NCBI GenBank assembly: GCA_938010045.1
Contig: CALLFZ010000033.1
Coordinates: 1 to 64,000 of the forward strand
Direction of reading: 5' to 3'
Source of the DNA: an uncultured bacterium
GTDB taxonomy: Bacteria > Verrucomicrobiota > Kiritimatiellia > PWTM01
Length of the DNA stretch: 64,000 nt
Part shown: positions 36,043-45,716 of the stretch, one piece after another
Layout of the letters: every line of letters begins with the position of its first letter
Position numbering within the stretch: the stretch's first letter is position 1
Notes under the pieces: generated by a model
Seen by the model: only the letters and a program-made list of their open reading frames with translations
The model's database searches: none
What the model was told of the DNA's origin: nothing
Translations under genes and position numbers: made by a program

Positions 36043-36971
36043 GAGTTTGTGCACGAGTCGCGGTAGCGGCAGCCGCAAGTGGCCTGTTCGCCACGGATCA
36101 CGTTACCCACGGCGCTGAAGGGCCTCGCCTTGTCCCATGGTCGCCCGCGCTGGCCGCGATTGCGTTCGAAATCGGCCGAGGTCCCCAAGTCGTCGGCATC
36201 ACCCAGTGGACCCGTCTGCCGCCGGGCGAGTCGCGGCCGGTCGTCGGCGACGCCCACTCCGTGCACCTCGAGGCGCTGCTCGCGGTGCGGCCCGACCTCG
36301 TTGTGCTCCAGAGCGAGCCGCCGGCCGGCCTTCGCGAGGCGCAGCGGCTGTATTCCGCGCTGCGCGTCGAACGCCTCGGTCTGGAACGACTCGCCGACAT
36401 TCCCCGCGCGGCCCGCCGGCTTCACGAGCTGTCCGGCGGAGACCCGCAGCAGCCCCCGCCGACGATCACAGAGTTTGAACAAACGATCGAGCAATACCAG
36501 GATCGCCCGCCACCGCCGCGCCGCCCGCGCGTTCTGTTCATCGTCGGTACGGAGCACCCCCTCGTCGCGGGGCCGGCGACGTTCGTCGGAGACATCATCC
36601 AGCTGGCGGGCGGCGACAATGCCGCGGCCGATCTTCCCGGCCGACCCGGGTGGAACGTCGTCGGGCTGGAGCACCTTTGGCAATCGCGGCCGGACATCCT
36701 TCTCGTTCACGCCCCCACGGCCGAGGCCGCCGCGGCTCGGGACTGGTGGCGGCGCCGGTGGCCGTCCGTCGCCGGCACCGTCCCTCGCCGTATCGCCGTC
36801 TCGGATCCGTCCTGGCTCCAGCCGTCGCTCGGCACCGCCCGATGCCTCGGGGAGCTGGCCCGGCGGCTGGCCGACGATTCCGCGGAGGACACGGCAACGA
36901 CCGCCGGTGTGGACCAGGCCAGCGCGCGTGCCGATGAGGCCCGCCGTCGCTGTCCCGGAGACTCACGATGA
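36036..36971 (+). CDS. BtuF/FecB-like periplasmic binding protein (orphan)
   Basis: Exported metal/cofactor-binding protein of the helical-backbone type used for cobalamin or iron-chelate uptake; 311 residues with an N-terminal signal-like segment. The two-lobed pattern is visible: PWSPALAAIAFEIGRGPQVVGIT near 33-55, VHLEALLAVRPDLVVLQ near 77-93, then a second lobe with ATFVGDIIQLAGGDNAAAD near 180-198 and EHLWQSRPDILLVH near 213. No permease or ATPase gene is next to it. It is coupled by ATGA to an isomerase-fold lipoprotein, suggesting that the pair works together or that the transporter is elsewhere. Confidence 0.8.
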   Translation: MKRVCARVAVAAAASGLFATDHVTHGAEGPRLVPWSPALAAIAFEIGRGPQVVGITQWTRLPPGESRPVVGDAHSVHLEALLAVRPDLVVLQSEPPAGLREAQRLYSALRVERLGLERLADIPRAARRLHELSGGDPQQPPPTITEFEQTIEQYQDRPPPPRRPRVLFIVGTEHPLVAGPATFVGDIIQLAGGDNAAADLPGRPGWNVVGLEHLWQSRPDILLVHAPTAEAAAARDWWRRRWPSVAGTVPRRIAVSDPSWLQPSLGTARCLGELARRLADDSAEDTATTAGVDQASARADEARRRCPGDSR

Positions 36972-38536
36972 AGCTAGACCGCCGTTCGTTCCTCGGCGCG
37001 CTGAGCGCCCTCACCTCCGTTTCGTGGCTCCACGGATGCCGGACCGTCCCCCCGGCGGAGACGGCGTCCGCGGGGCGTCGTCGCGCGCCGCGCACGCGCA
37101 TGCGGGGAGTCTTTCTCTATCCCCCGGCCGACGTTGTGCAAGCCGGCCAGTGTGAGGATAACTGGGCGCCGCATCATTGGTTCACATGGCCCGGCAATCA
37201 GTTCGAGCCCGAGGCACAGCGCGCGAAGTTTGAGCGCCGGATCGGCGAGATGGCTCAACCTCTCCAGCTCGATCTCCAGTTCGAGCCATCACCGTTGTAT
37301 ACGAACGCCGCGATCGCCGCCTGGCTCGACTCCGCGCTGGCGGACCCGCCCGACGCACTCCTCGTCGTGAACTTTTGGAACAGCTTCAGCCCAAAACTGA
37401 AGCCAGTACTCGAGCGATGGCCGGGGCCGTTGATCGTGTACCATCCCGTCGGCGCAAACCATCAGTTGCCGCCCGAGTACCTCCGCCGCGCGCCCCGCAC
37501 GCAGTACATCCACTCGATCGAGAACTGGGCGGCGATCGAGCGCGGCCTGCGCGCGGTCCGCGCGCGCACTGCGATGCGCGCCGCCCATCTGCTGCGAATC
37601 TCCGGCCGTGCAGAGACGACGTCGGAGACCACGGAAGCGTTCTTCGGCACCCACATCACCACATTGCCGGCCGCCGAGTTCAATGACCGGTTCGACGCGC
37701 AAGCGCTGACCCCGCCGCTCGAACGGCTCGCGCGAGAGGTGCGCGCCCGCGCCCGCAGCGTGACCGACCTGTCCGACGAGGCTGTTTTCGACGCCGTCCG
37801 CGCGCACGCGACCGTCGAGCGGCTGCTCGCGGAGTTCGACGCCGACGCCATTACGATCGAATGTCTCTTTCTGAAGCACCGCAAGCCGTGTCTGAGCTTC
37901 GCGCTCCTGAACAGCCGCCTCGTGCCCTGCGGCTGCGAAAACGACCTCAACGCCACACTGACGTTGATGCTGGGCGAAGCCTGTTTCGGGCGCAGCGGCT
38001 TCCAGCACAACCCGGAATTCGACACGGAGCAGAATCTGTATTTCGGCGCCCACTGCACGTGCGCGCCGCGGTTGCGGGGACCAACGGCGCCGCCGGCGCC
38101 GTACGCGTTGCGGCCGTTCTTCCATCAGTTGCCGAAAACGCTCGCGTTGGACGTGCAGTGGCCCGCGGGCGAACGGATCACCCTGCTGAAGTACCACAGC
38201 GGTCAGAAGCGGCTCGACGTCTGGGGCGGCGAGTGCCTCGGCTCTCCGGCCGCCCCTCCCACCGGCGGGTGCGCAACCCGCGTGCTCGCCCGCATGGACG
38301 GCGTTGCGGACGTCTGCGACGTGTACGGCGGACCGCATCCGGTGCTTTTTCTCGGCGACTTCGTGCGGCACGCACAGACCTTCGCCCGGCTCTATGAGCT
38401 CGAGACGCGCGGCCCCGCGGCCACCTCACCCACCGCCCCGGTGGACGCCGTTGGTGTACGCAGCTCCTCCCCGCTCACGTCCGCACTCCCTCCGGCTCGC
38501 CCCTCAGGGGTCGGTGCCTCGAACCTCGCCCGTTGA
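36968..38536 (+). CDS. Tat-exported protein with L-fucose isomerase-like fold
   Basis: 522 residues. The N-terminus has an RRSFLGALSAL twin-arginine signal, and LHGC near 21-24 could be a lipobox. The C-terminal half (about 260-400) resembles sugar isomerases such as L-fucose isomerase: ITIECLFLKHRKPCLSF near 297, VPCGCENDLNATLT near 318 and a HCTCAPRL block near 358. Whether the metal-binding Glu/Asp/His set is complete cannot be judged by eye. The last 40 residues are Ser/Pro-rich. It is coupled by ATGA to the BtuF-like gene. An exported isomerase-like protein is unusual; it may bind rather than convert sugars. Confidence 0.7.
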   Translation: MKLDRRSFLGALSALTSVSWLHGCRTVPPAETASAGRRRAPRTRMRGVFLYPPADVVQAGQCEDNWAPHHWFTWPGNQFEPEAQRAKFERRIGEMAQPLQLDLQFEPSPLYTNAAIAAWLDSALADPPDALLVVNFWNSFSPKLKPVLERWPGPLIVYHPVGANHQLPPEYLRRAPRTQYIHSIENWAAIERGLRAVRARTAMRAAHLLRISGRAETTSETTEAFFGTHITTLPAAEFNDRFDAQALTPPLERLAREVRARARSVTDLSDEAVFDAVRAHATVERLLAEFDADAITIECLFLKHRKPCLSFALLNSRLVPCGCENDLNATLTLMLGEACFGRSGFQHNPEFDTEQNLYFGAHCTCAPRLRGPTAPPAPYALRPFFHQLPKTLALDVQWPAGERITLLKYHSGQKRLDVWGGECLGSPAAPPTGGCATRVLARMDGVADVCDVYGGPHPVLFLGDFVRHAQTFARLYELETRGPAATSPTAPVDAVGVRSSSPLTSALPPARPSGVGASNLAR

Positions 38537-39005
38537 GCGTGCGGGTGCTCCGGTCAAAGGGGTAGACGCCACGGCTCTCCGTGTCCATCCTGCGGGCGCG
38601 AGCGGCGGCGATCGGCGTGGAGCCGCGCGAAGAAGAGATCGACGGGCACGCGCTCGACCGCAGAGCGATTTCCTCCGGGTGCCGCCACGTGACTCCACCG
38701 GCCGCCCACCCGGCATCGCAGACCGGTGAGCGGGATCAGGCTCCCAGCGGGGCTCCCCATCCGGCGATTGCACAGGAAACAGGTGCGAACCGCTGTGCCG
38801 TCCAATCACGGGAGGCGGCCGGCCATGGGGGGCCAAGCCGTGGACACACCGGGGCCCACCGCCTGAGCGGCCGTGGGCGTCCTCCAGCGGTCGGGTGGCG
38901 AGGCGCGGAGGGGACCACCGGCTCCCCCGCAACGATTCGATCAGGCCGGATCGCTCGATTTCGCCGCCGCGGCGGGCTATCCTCGCACCTCTTCATGGCC
39001 ATTCG
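38537..39005. other. Gene-free gap before tgt
   Basis: No credible coding frame on either strand; the open frames are Arg/Pro/Gly-rich. A short minus-strand fragment, CFLCNRRMG, is Cys-containing but has no conserved context. No tRNA or clear promoter was recognised. Confidence 0.45.
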
Positions 39006-40166
39006 ATGGCGACGCCGGGTACATTTGAGATTCTCGCAACCGACGGGATGGCACGGCGCGCACGGCTGCACACCGCGCACGGCGTGATTGAGACGCCGGC
39101 GTTCATGCCCGTGGGTACGGCCGGCGCGGTGAAGGGCGTCGCACCGGACGAGCTGCTCGCGCTCGGGTTCGATGTGGTGCTGGCGAACACCTACCACTTG
39201 TTCGCGCGGCCGGGTGTCGAACGGGTCGAGGCGCTCGGCGGGCTGCACCGCTTCATGGGCTGGCCGCGCGCCATTCTGACCGACAGTGGCGGCTACCAGG
39301 TCTATAGCCTTTCGCACCTGCGGCGCGTCACCGACGAGGGCGTCGAGTTCCGCTCACCCTATGACGGCGCGCGACACCACCTGACGCCGGAACTCGTGAT
39401 GGACATCCAGCGCCGGCTCGGCTCGGACATCGCGATGGTGCTCGACGAGTGTCCCCCCGGCGACTGCGACGAGGCGACGGCTTGCCGGGCGGTGGAACGC
39501 ACCCTAGACTGGGCGGTTCGATGCGCGCGACAGCCGCGGGCCGAGGGCGGATTGCTCTTCGGCATCGTGCAGGGGGCGGGCCATCCCGCGCTGCGCGCGC
39601 ACTGCGTGTGCGCGCTACGGCAGATCGGGTTTGACGGCTACGCGATCGGCGGAGTGAGCGTCGGCGAGCCCGAGGAGAGGATTCGGTCGGCGGTCGAGGC
39701 CACAGTACCCCACCTGCCGCCGGAGCGCCCGCGCTACGTGATGGGTGTCGGAGGCGTACGGCAGATGCTGGACATGATCGCCGCAGGCGTGGACCTGTTC
39801 GACTGCGTGATGCCGACGCGGCTTGCGCGGCACGGCACCGCGTTCACGTCGCGCGGCCGGTTCCCGCTGAAGGCCGCCGTCTATGCGGACGACGCCCGGC
39901 CGATCGAGGAGGGCTGTGGCTGCCCCGCCTGCCGTTCGTTCAGCCGCGGCTATCTGCGCCACCTGTTACAGGTCGGCGAGATGCTCGGTCTTCGGCTGCT
40001 GACGCTCCACAACCTTCAGTGGTACGCGACGCTGATGCGCCGCGCCCGCGCGGCGATCGAGGCGCGCCAGTTCGGTGCGTTTCGCGCGGAGATCGCCGCG
40101 ACGTACCGTGAACCGTCCGAGGAGCATCTTCGCGCCGCCGCGGCGCTACCGGAGACCTCGCCATGA
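39006..40166 (+). CDS. tgt: tRNA-guanine transglycosylase (queuine)
   Basis: Exchanges guanine 34 for preQ1 in tRNA; 386 residues. TDSGGYQV near 91-98, DCVMPTRLARHG with the nucleophile Asp near 267, and the zinc site CGCPACRSF near 302-310 with a distant His in LTLHN near 334. The start MATPGTFEILATDG is the family N-terminus; the longer frame is rejected. It is coupled by ATGA to yajC and leads the classical tgt-yajC-secDF operon. Confidence 0.97.
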   Translation: MATPGTFEILATDGMARRARLHTAHGVIETPAFMPVGTAGAVKGVAPDELLALGFDVVLANTYHLFARPGVERVEALGGLHRFMGWPRAILTDSGGYQVYSLSHLRRVTDEGVEFRSPYDGARHHLTPELVMDIQRRLGSDIAMVLDECPPGDCDEATACRAVERTLDWAVRCARQPRAEGGLLFGIVQGAGHPALRAHCVCALRQIGFDGYAIGGVSVGEPEERIRSAVEATVPHLPPERPRYVMGVGGVRQMLDMIAAGVDLFDCVMPTRLARHGTAFTSRGRFPLKAAVYADDARPIEEGCGCPACRSFSRGYLRHLLQVGEMLGLRLLTLHNLQWYATLMRRARAAIEARQFGAFRAEIAATYREPSEEHLRAAAALPETSP

Positions 40167-40507
40167 TTCCTCTGCCGATTTGGATCGCCACCGGCGCCGC
40201 CGCGCCGGAACAGTCGCCGCTCATGATGCCGATGATGTTGGTGCTGATGATCGCGATGTTCTACTTCCTGATCATCCGTCCGCAACAGCGGCGCGAACGC
40301 GAGCGGCAGGCGATGCTTTCAGCGCTCAAGATCGGTGACCGCGTCGTGTTCGCCGGGGGTCTGATCGGCATGATCACGGGCCTGCGCGAGCGAACCTGCA
40401 TGATCCGCATTGCGGACGGCGTGAAGGTCGAGGCGCTGCGCAGCGCGGTCGCACAAGTGCTGACCAAGGACGAAGCGCCGGCGGACGATCCCGCGCGCGG
40501 CAGCTAA
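40163..40507 (+). CDS. yajC: Preprotein translocase accessory subunit YajC
   Basis: Small membrane subunit of the SecDF-YajC complex; 114 residues. One membrane helix (about 20-39, MMPMMLVLMIAMFYFLIIRP) is followed by the conserved RPQQRRERE and a small beta-rich domain (IGDRVVFAGGLIGMITG). It overlaps tgt by ATGA and ends 25 bases before secDF. Confidence 0.95.
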   Translation: MIPLPIWIATGAAAPEQSPLMMPMMLVLMIAMFYFLIIRPQQRRERERQAMLSALKIGDRVVFAGGLIGMITGLRERTCMIRIADGVKVEALRSAVAQVLTKDEAPADDPARGS

Positions 40508-40532
40508 GCCAGCTTCAACGGGAGATTCTCCG

Positions 40533-43124
40533 ATGCAGAAAACACCGTGGTGGCAGTGGATGATTCTGGCCGCGGCCTTGGTGGCCTCCGCCGCAATCGT
40601 GTGGCCCCCGTTCGACCGCGTGGACGCGAGCGGTCGTGTCGTGCAACGCGGCAAGATCCGGCTTGGCCTCGACCTGCGCGGCGGCACCTCGTTCACCGTC
40701 GAGGTGGACCGCGACGAACTGCGTACACGCCTGAAGCAAAAAAGCCCGGACCTCGAGGGTGAGGCGCTCGACGCGGCGGTGGAACGGGAGGCGAGGGCCT
40801 CCCGCGACGTCGCGCTCGAGGCGATCCGGAACCGCATCGACGGCCTCGGCATCGCGGAGCCGCAAATCTATCCCCAGGGCGCCGACCGCATCATCGTGCA
40901 GATGCCGGGCGTAGACGCCGCGAAGCGCGACGAGGCGCGCCGCGCGATTCAGAGCGTCGCGTTTCTCGAGTTCCGGCTCGTGCACAAGAACAACGACCAA
41001 TGGGTGAAACGCCTCTTCGACGAGGAGCGCGCGCCGCGCGGCTTCCGGATCGAGGGCACCAGCCCCGACAACTTCTTCTATGTACGCGATCCAAGCGCGG
41101 TGCCGGACGAGGAGATGGACTCCCGGTTTTGGGCCGAGCTTCGCCGGTTCGCGCCGCGCGAAGGTGCCGATTTCATGCTGCAGCGCGACGAAGAGGGCGA
41201 AACCCGCCGAATTGTGTGGCGGCCGATGTACGTCGAGCGCACACCGCTGATGACCGGCAGCATGGTGCAGGACGCCCGCCCCGACACCGATCAGCTCGGA
41301 CGGCCGGTCGTCGAGCTTCAGTTCACGCGCGCGGGAGCGCGGAAGTTCACGGAAATCGTGCGCGACTATCGCCCGAACGGCGAGCTCAACCGCGGCAATG
41401 AGCGCGGCCGCCGCCTTGCGATCATCCTCGACGGCGTGCTCCGCTCCGCGCCGGAGATCACCGACCGCTTCCCGCACGACCAGACGATCCGTTCGTGCGA
41501 GATCAGCGGACGCGGCATGGACGTGCGCGAGGTCCGCCAGCTCGTCAACGTGCTGAAGACCGGCGCGCTGCTGGCGCCCATGAAGATCACGCAGGAGTAC
41601 TCCGTGGACCCCACCCTCGGCCTCGCGTCGGTGCGGTCGGGCCGGATCGCGATCCTGATCGGCCTGGCGCTCGTCGCGGTGTTCATGCTCGTGTATTACC
41701 GCGTCGCCGGCGCGATCGCGGACCTCGCCCTCCTCCTCAACGCGCTGTTGCTGCCGCTCGGCGTGTTCATGATCGCGGGCCTCTTCGCCGTGTTCGCGCG
41801 GACGCCCGGCATGCCGCAATTGCCCACGCTCACGCTCCCGGGCATCGCGGGCATTGCGCTGATGTTCGGCATGTCCGTGGATGCCAACGTGCTGATCTAT
41901 GAACGCGTCCGCGAGGAGCTGAAATCCGGCAAGCACCTGTTCGCCGCGATCCTCGCCGGCTACGAGAAGGCGTGGGTCACGATCCTCGATGCGAACGTCA
42001 CGACGGTGCTGGCCGCGATCGTGATGTTCTGGTGGGGCACCGGCCCCGTCCGTGGGTTCGCGGTGATGCTGACGGCCGGGATTCTCGTCAGCCTCTACAC
42101 GGCCGTCGTATTCACCCGCATGCTCTTCAATCAACTGCTGCAGAGCGGACGCCTCAGCACGCTGCGGATGCTCGAGTGGATCCGCTCGCCATCGTTCGAC
42201 TTCCTCGCTCACCGTCGGCTCGCCGCCGCCATCTCCGGTGCGCTGCTCGCGGTCACGATCGGCGTGTTCGCCGTGCGCGGCACCCGCACGCTCGGCGTCG
42301 AGTTCACCGGTGGCACAGCGCTGACGCTCGAGTTTCAGCGCGCCGTGCCCGACACCGAGCTGCGCGCCCAGTTGCGCGCCGCGGGCGTGAAGGGCGAGCC
42401 GCTCGTTCAGTACCGCGAGGCGCTCGGCGAGGCGGCCGGGCGCCGCCTGGTCGTGCAGGTCAGCTCCGATGACGCCGCCGCGGCGGAGGCGGCGCTGGCC
42501 CAGCGCTTCGCCGACGCGGGATTCCGCATCGTCCAGAAGGAGGAGATCGGCTCCCACATCGGCGCCGAGCTCAAACGGAGCGCGCTGCTGGCCCTGCTGT
42601 GGGCGCTGGTCGGCATGGTGATCTATATCTCGATCCGGTTCGAGTTCGCGTTCGCGGTCGGCGCGATCGTTGCGCTCCTGCACGACGCGATTCTCTCGGT
42701 CGGCATATTCTGCCTGCTCGGCCGCCAGCTCAGCGCGCCGATGATCGCGGTGATCCTCACCATCATTGGCTACTCGGTGAATGACACGATCGTCGTATTC
42801 GACCGGATCCGTGAGGGGCTGAAACTCTGGCGCGGGAAGTCCTACGTCGAAATCGCGAACCTCGCGATCAACCAGACGCTGAGCCGGACGCTGCTGACGG
42901 CCGGCACAACGATCCTCACTGTGCTCGCGCTCTACCTCTTCGGCGGCGGCGCGATCAACGATTTCGCGCTGCTGTTGCTGATCGGCCTCGTGATCGGCAC
43001 CTACTCCTCCATCTTTATCGCGACGCCGATCATGCTGCTCTGGCATCGGGCGCCGCTGCCGGCCGCGGCCGCCGCCGCCCCGGCGGCCGCCGGCGATCGC
43101 CGCTCGGGCCGCCGCAGCGGCTGA
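40533..43124 (+). CDS. secDF: Fused SecD-SecF protein translocase subunit
   Basis: Uses the proton gradient to complete Sec export; 863 residues joining SecD and SecF. SecD part: helix 1 about 9-25, LGLDLRGGTSFTVEV near 45-59, periplasmic P1 region to about 360, then helices with GMSVDANVLIYERVREEL near 446. SecF part begins near 545: RTLGVEFTGGTALTLEF near 587 and GYSVNDTIVVFDRIREGL near 746. About 12 helices in total. The usual Asp of SecF FTGGT is Glu here (GVEFTGG). GGGAG lies about 8 bases before the ATG. The C-terminal tail is Ala/Arg-rich. Confidence 0.97.
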   Translation: MQKTPWWQWMILAAALVASAAIVWPPFDRVDASGRVVQRGKIRLGLDLRGGTSFTVEVDRDELRTRLKQKSPDLEGEALDAAVEREARASRDVALEAIRNRIDGLGIAEPQIYPQGADRIIVQMPGVDAAKRDEARRAIQSVAFLEFRLVHKNNDQWVKRLFDEERAPRGFRIEGTSPDNFFYVRDPSAVPDEEMDSRFWAELRRFAPREGADFMLQRDEEGETRRIVWRPMYVERTPLMTGSMVQDARPDTDQLGRPVVELQFTRAGARKFTEIVRDYRPNGELNRGNERGRRLAIILDGVLRSAPEITDRFPHDQTIRSCEISGRGMDVREVRQLVNVLKTGALLAPMKITQEYSVDPTLGLASVRSGRIAILIGLALVAVFMLVYYRVAGAIADLALLLNALLLPLGVFMIAGLFAVFARTPGMPQLPTLTLPGIAGIALMFGMSVDANVLIYERVREELKSGKHLFAAILAGYEKAWVTILDANVTTVLAAIVMFWWGTGPVRGFAVMLTAGILVSLYTAVVFTRMLFNQLLQSGRLSTLRMLEWIRSPSFDFLAHRRLAAAISGALLAVTIGVFAVRGTRTLGVEFTGGTALTLEFQRAVPDTELRAQLRAAGVKGEPLVQYREALGEAAGRRLVVQVSSDDAAAAEAALAQRFADAGFRIVQKEEIGSHIGAELKRSALLALLWALVGMVIYISIRFEFAFAVGAIVALLHDAILSVGIFCLLGRQLSAPMIAVILTIIGYSVNDTIVVFDRIREGLKLWRGKSYVEIANLAINQTLSRTLLTAGTTILTVLALYLFGGGAINDFALLLLIGLVIGTYSSIFIATPIMLLWHRAPLPAAAAAAPAAAGDRRSGRRSG

Positions 43125-43469
43125 GGCCGCTCGCGCCCACCCACATGCGCGGGCCCAGTCGTCGCGGGATGGCCGACACCGCCCCTCGCATGGCCCGCCG
43201 CTCCGTGGCCCGCATCGGCGGCCCGCTGTACGATCCCCACCCACGGTGAGAGGAAGATTCGGGCATCGCTCCAATGCTCGGAGCGTCCGCCTCGGCGGCC
43301 GTCCAACGGTTGGATAGGCCGCACCGTCACAGTGGACGACTTCGATGAAGATCCGGAAGGGTGCTGGCCACGGCGGCCTCGAGAGTGTCGCCCGATCCAT
43401 CGCGCGGAATCGGCGAGATCCTCGCGCTGCTCTGTTGTCGGCCTTCGCGATGGGCTAAGATCAACGCTT
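43125..43469. other. Gene-free gap with two short palindromes
   Basis: Precedes the DUF2339 gene. It contains CGCTCC-N7-GGAGCG (43267-43285) and TCCAAC-G-GTTGGA (43302-43314), two perfect 6-bp-arm dyads 16 bases apart. They might be regulatory sites for the membrane-protein pair. The upstream in-frame extension of DUF2339 crosses these and is not protein-like. No other coding signal is seen. Confidence 0.45.
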
Positions 43470-45716
43470 ATGGCAGGGCTGTTGTTGTGGGTCGTTCTCG
43501 GGCTGCCGTTGGTTTGTTCCATCTGGGCGTTGATTCGCTTGGCTCGTCTTTGCGATCAGATTGAGGCCGTACGGAGGCAGATCGACCATCTGCGGCATGA
43601 TCCCGCGGCGCCGCCGTACCCGCCGGCCGTGCCGGTGTTTCCGCCGGCGCCGGCTTCAAAGCCCGCGCGAGCTCCTGCGCCCGTGAAGGTCGCGCCGGAC
43701 GTTCCTCCACCTCCACCGGCGGCACCGCCGCCGCTGCCAACTGCGCCGCCTCGCGCCATTGCGTCGGCCGCGGACTCGGAAGCCATCGAGCAAACGTTGG
43801 GCGGTCGCGCGGTCGCGTACACGGGCGTGGCGGCCGTCATGCTCGGCATTGCGTTTTTTGTCGTGTACGCAATTCAACGGGCGTGGCTCGGCCCTGAGGT
43901 GCGCGTGGCGGCGGGGCTGCTGGCCGGTGCTGCCCTCGTGGTGATCGGTCACCGCCTTTCGCGGCAGCCGACGCCGCCGCTAGGTCTGGCGCGTTTGCTC
44001 ACCGGGGGCGGGGCGGGCCTGTTCTATTTCAGTCTCTACGCGGCATCGGCCTTCTACGGGCTGCTCACGCCCGGGGTGACCTTTTTCGCACTGGCCGGCA
44101 TCTCGGGGGTGGTTTTGGCGCTGGCCACGCTCTATCGCAGCCCGACCATCGCCGTGCTGGCGCTGCTCGGCGCCCACGGCTCGCCCCTCGTCGCCGGTGG
44201 CGACGCGCCGGACGCCGTGTTCACACTGATCGTGACCTTGATCGTCAACCTGCCGGTGATCGCGCTGACCGCACGGCACGGCTGGACGGCGCCGGCGGTT
44301 CTGGCGTTCGCCCTTGCCTGGCTGCAGTATGCCGCCGCGGCATTTCGAGTCTGGACAGGGCTGGATGCAGCTCGCTGGGCGATCGCCACCGCCATCGCCG
44401 CGGGCCTCTGGGTGGAAGTTGGCCTGGTCGCCGATCGGCTTTGGGTGCGGACGCCCGCTCGCCCGCGCGCCTCGCTGGTGCTCCACGCGCTCAACTCCCT
44501 CGCGCTGCTCGGCGCGCTCGCGCGATGGTTCGATACGGACCGCCTCAGCGAGTGGTTCGGCGCCGCGCTGCTCGGCGGGGCGCTGGCCCACGTCGGTTGG
44601 GCGCTGCCTCTTCGCCGCCACCTCGGCGCCGCGGCGGGGCCGGTGGTCGTGAGGCTGCTTGCCGGCCTTGCGTTCGCGTGCTTCGCGCTGCCGGCGCAGC
44701 TCGACGGCGCATGGGTCTCCGCAGGCTGGATTCTCGGCGGCCTGCTCATCGCGCGTCTTACCGACCGTCTCGACCTGCCGCTGGGGCGCGAAGCGGCGCT
44801 GGTGATGGGTCTCACGGGTCTCGTCAAATCGCTCCTCTATGACGCGGTGCTCTACGAGTCGTCGCCGCGCCTGTTCTTCAACGCGCGCTTCGCCGTGAGC
44901 TTGCTGGGCGCGGTCGGCCTCGCGGGGCAGAGCCGCGCGTGGGCCGTCCGTCGCCCCGCGACCGCTCCGGAGCAGACGCCGCCCACCGCCGGCGTCGCCG
45001 GGTCGGCCGCCCTGCTCCTGCTCGCCGCGAGCCTCGGGGCGGTCGCCGCGACAGTGTTCGTGGATGTCGGCTGGTCGCGGGGCTGGCGCGATCCGGCCGG
45101 CGCCGCGATCACCACGGCCGTCCTCGTCGGTCTGGGGTTCGCGCTGGTTGCCGTAGCGCGACGCGAGTCGGCCCGCTGGCTCGAGACGCTCGGCCACACC
45201 ACGCTCATCGCCGCCGCCGTGAAACTGGTGCTGGTGGATCTCTGGCTGACGCACGACCGACTGCGCACCGTACCTCCCTTCGCTGCGGTCGCCGTCTGGG
45301 GATGGCTGGCGGCAATGGCGGTGGTGATCTGGGTGTCGCAGTCGGCACTCACCGACTCGTCACCCTGGCCACAACTTGGCGCGCTCGTGGCGGTCGTGGC
45401 CACCGTCACCGCCGAGCTCGCCCGGACCGCGCACGGCTGGCGTTCTTCCTTGATCACGCTCTGGTGGGCCACGGCCGCGGTGGCGCTCGTGATCGCGGGA
45501 TTCGCGGCGCGCCGGGCCGCGTGGCGGCGGTTGGGCCTCGCGGTTGCGCTGATCGCGGCACTGAAACTGTTTTTGGCGGACATCGCCGCGCTCCAGGGCC
45601 TGCATCGCGTCGCGGCGTTTCTTGGAGCGGGCGCCGCGATGATGGTGCTTTCGTACCTCTATCAGACCGCCGCGAGAACGTGGCGGCGCCCTCAACCGGA
45701 GCGGCCCGACCCATGA
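43470..45716 (+). CDS. DUF2339 multi-spanning membrane protein
   Basis: 748-residue membrane protein with one N-terminal helix (about 1-22), a coiled-coil-like piece (RLCDQIEAVRRQIDHL), a Pro/Ala-rich linker (about 50-95) and then around 20 hydrophobic segments. The conserved DUF2339 features are IEQTLGGRAVAYTGVAAVMLGIAFF near 105 and LLTGGGAGLFYFSLYAA near 175. Family function is unknown; it usually sits next to DUF3999, as here (ATGA overlap). The ATG at 43470 was chosen because the membrane segment starts at once; the Shine-Dalgarno is poor. Confidence 0.88.
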   Translation: MAGLLLWVVLGLPLVCSIWALIRLARLCDQIEAVRRQIDHLRHDPAAPPYPPAVPVFPPAPASKPARAPAPVKVAPDVPPPPPAAPPPLPTAPPRAIASAADSEAIEQTLGGRAVAYTGVAAVMLGIAFFVVYAIQRAWLGPEVRVAAGLLAGAALVVIGHRLSRQPTPPLGLARLLTGGGAGLFYFSLYAASAFYGLLTPGVTFFALAGISGVVLALATLYRSPTIAVLALLGAHGSPLVAGGDAPDAVFTLIVTLIVNLPVIALTARHGWTAPAVLAFALAWLQYAAAAFRVWTGLDAARWAIATAIAAGLWVEVGLVADRLWVRTPARPRASLVLHALNSLALLGALARWFDTDRLSEWFGAALLGGALAHVGWALPLRRHLGAAAGPVVVRLLAGLAFACFALPAQLDGAWVSAGWILGGLLIARLTDRLDLPLGREAALVMGLTGLVKSLLYDAVLYESSPRLFFNARFAVSLLGAVGLAGQSRAWAVRRPATAPEQTPPTAGVAGSAALLLLAASLGAVAATVFVDVGWSRGWRDPAGAAITTAVLVGLGFALVAVARRESARWLETLGHTTLIAAAVKLVLVDLWLTHDRLRTVPPFAAVAVWGWLAAMAVVIWVSQSALTDSSPWPQLGALVAVVATVTAELARTAHGWRSSLITLWWATAAVALVIAGFAARRAAWRRLGLAVALIAALKLFLADIAALQGLHRVAAFLGAGAAMMVLSYLYQTAARTWRRPQPERPDP

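Noticed and set aside
40515-43400. A 961-codon open frame antisense to secDF
   Set aside because: High GC content keeps the antisense frame free of stops; the product is His/Arg/Glu-rich low-complexity text with no domain, while secDF on the other strand is unmistakable.
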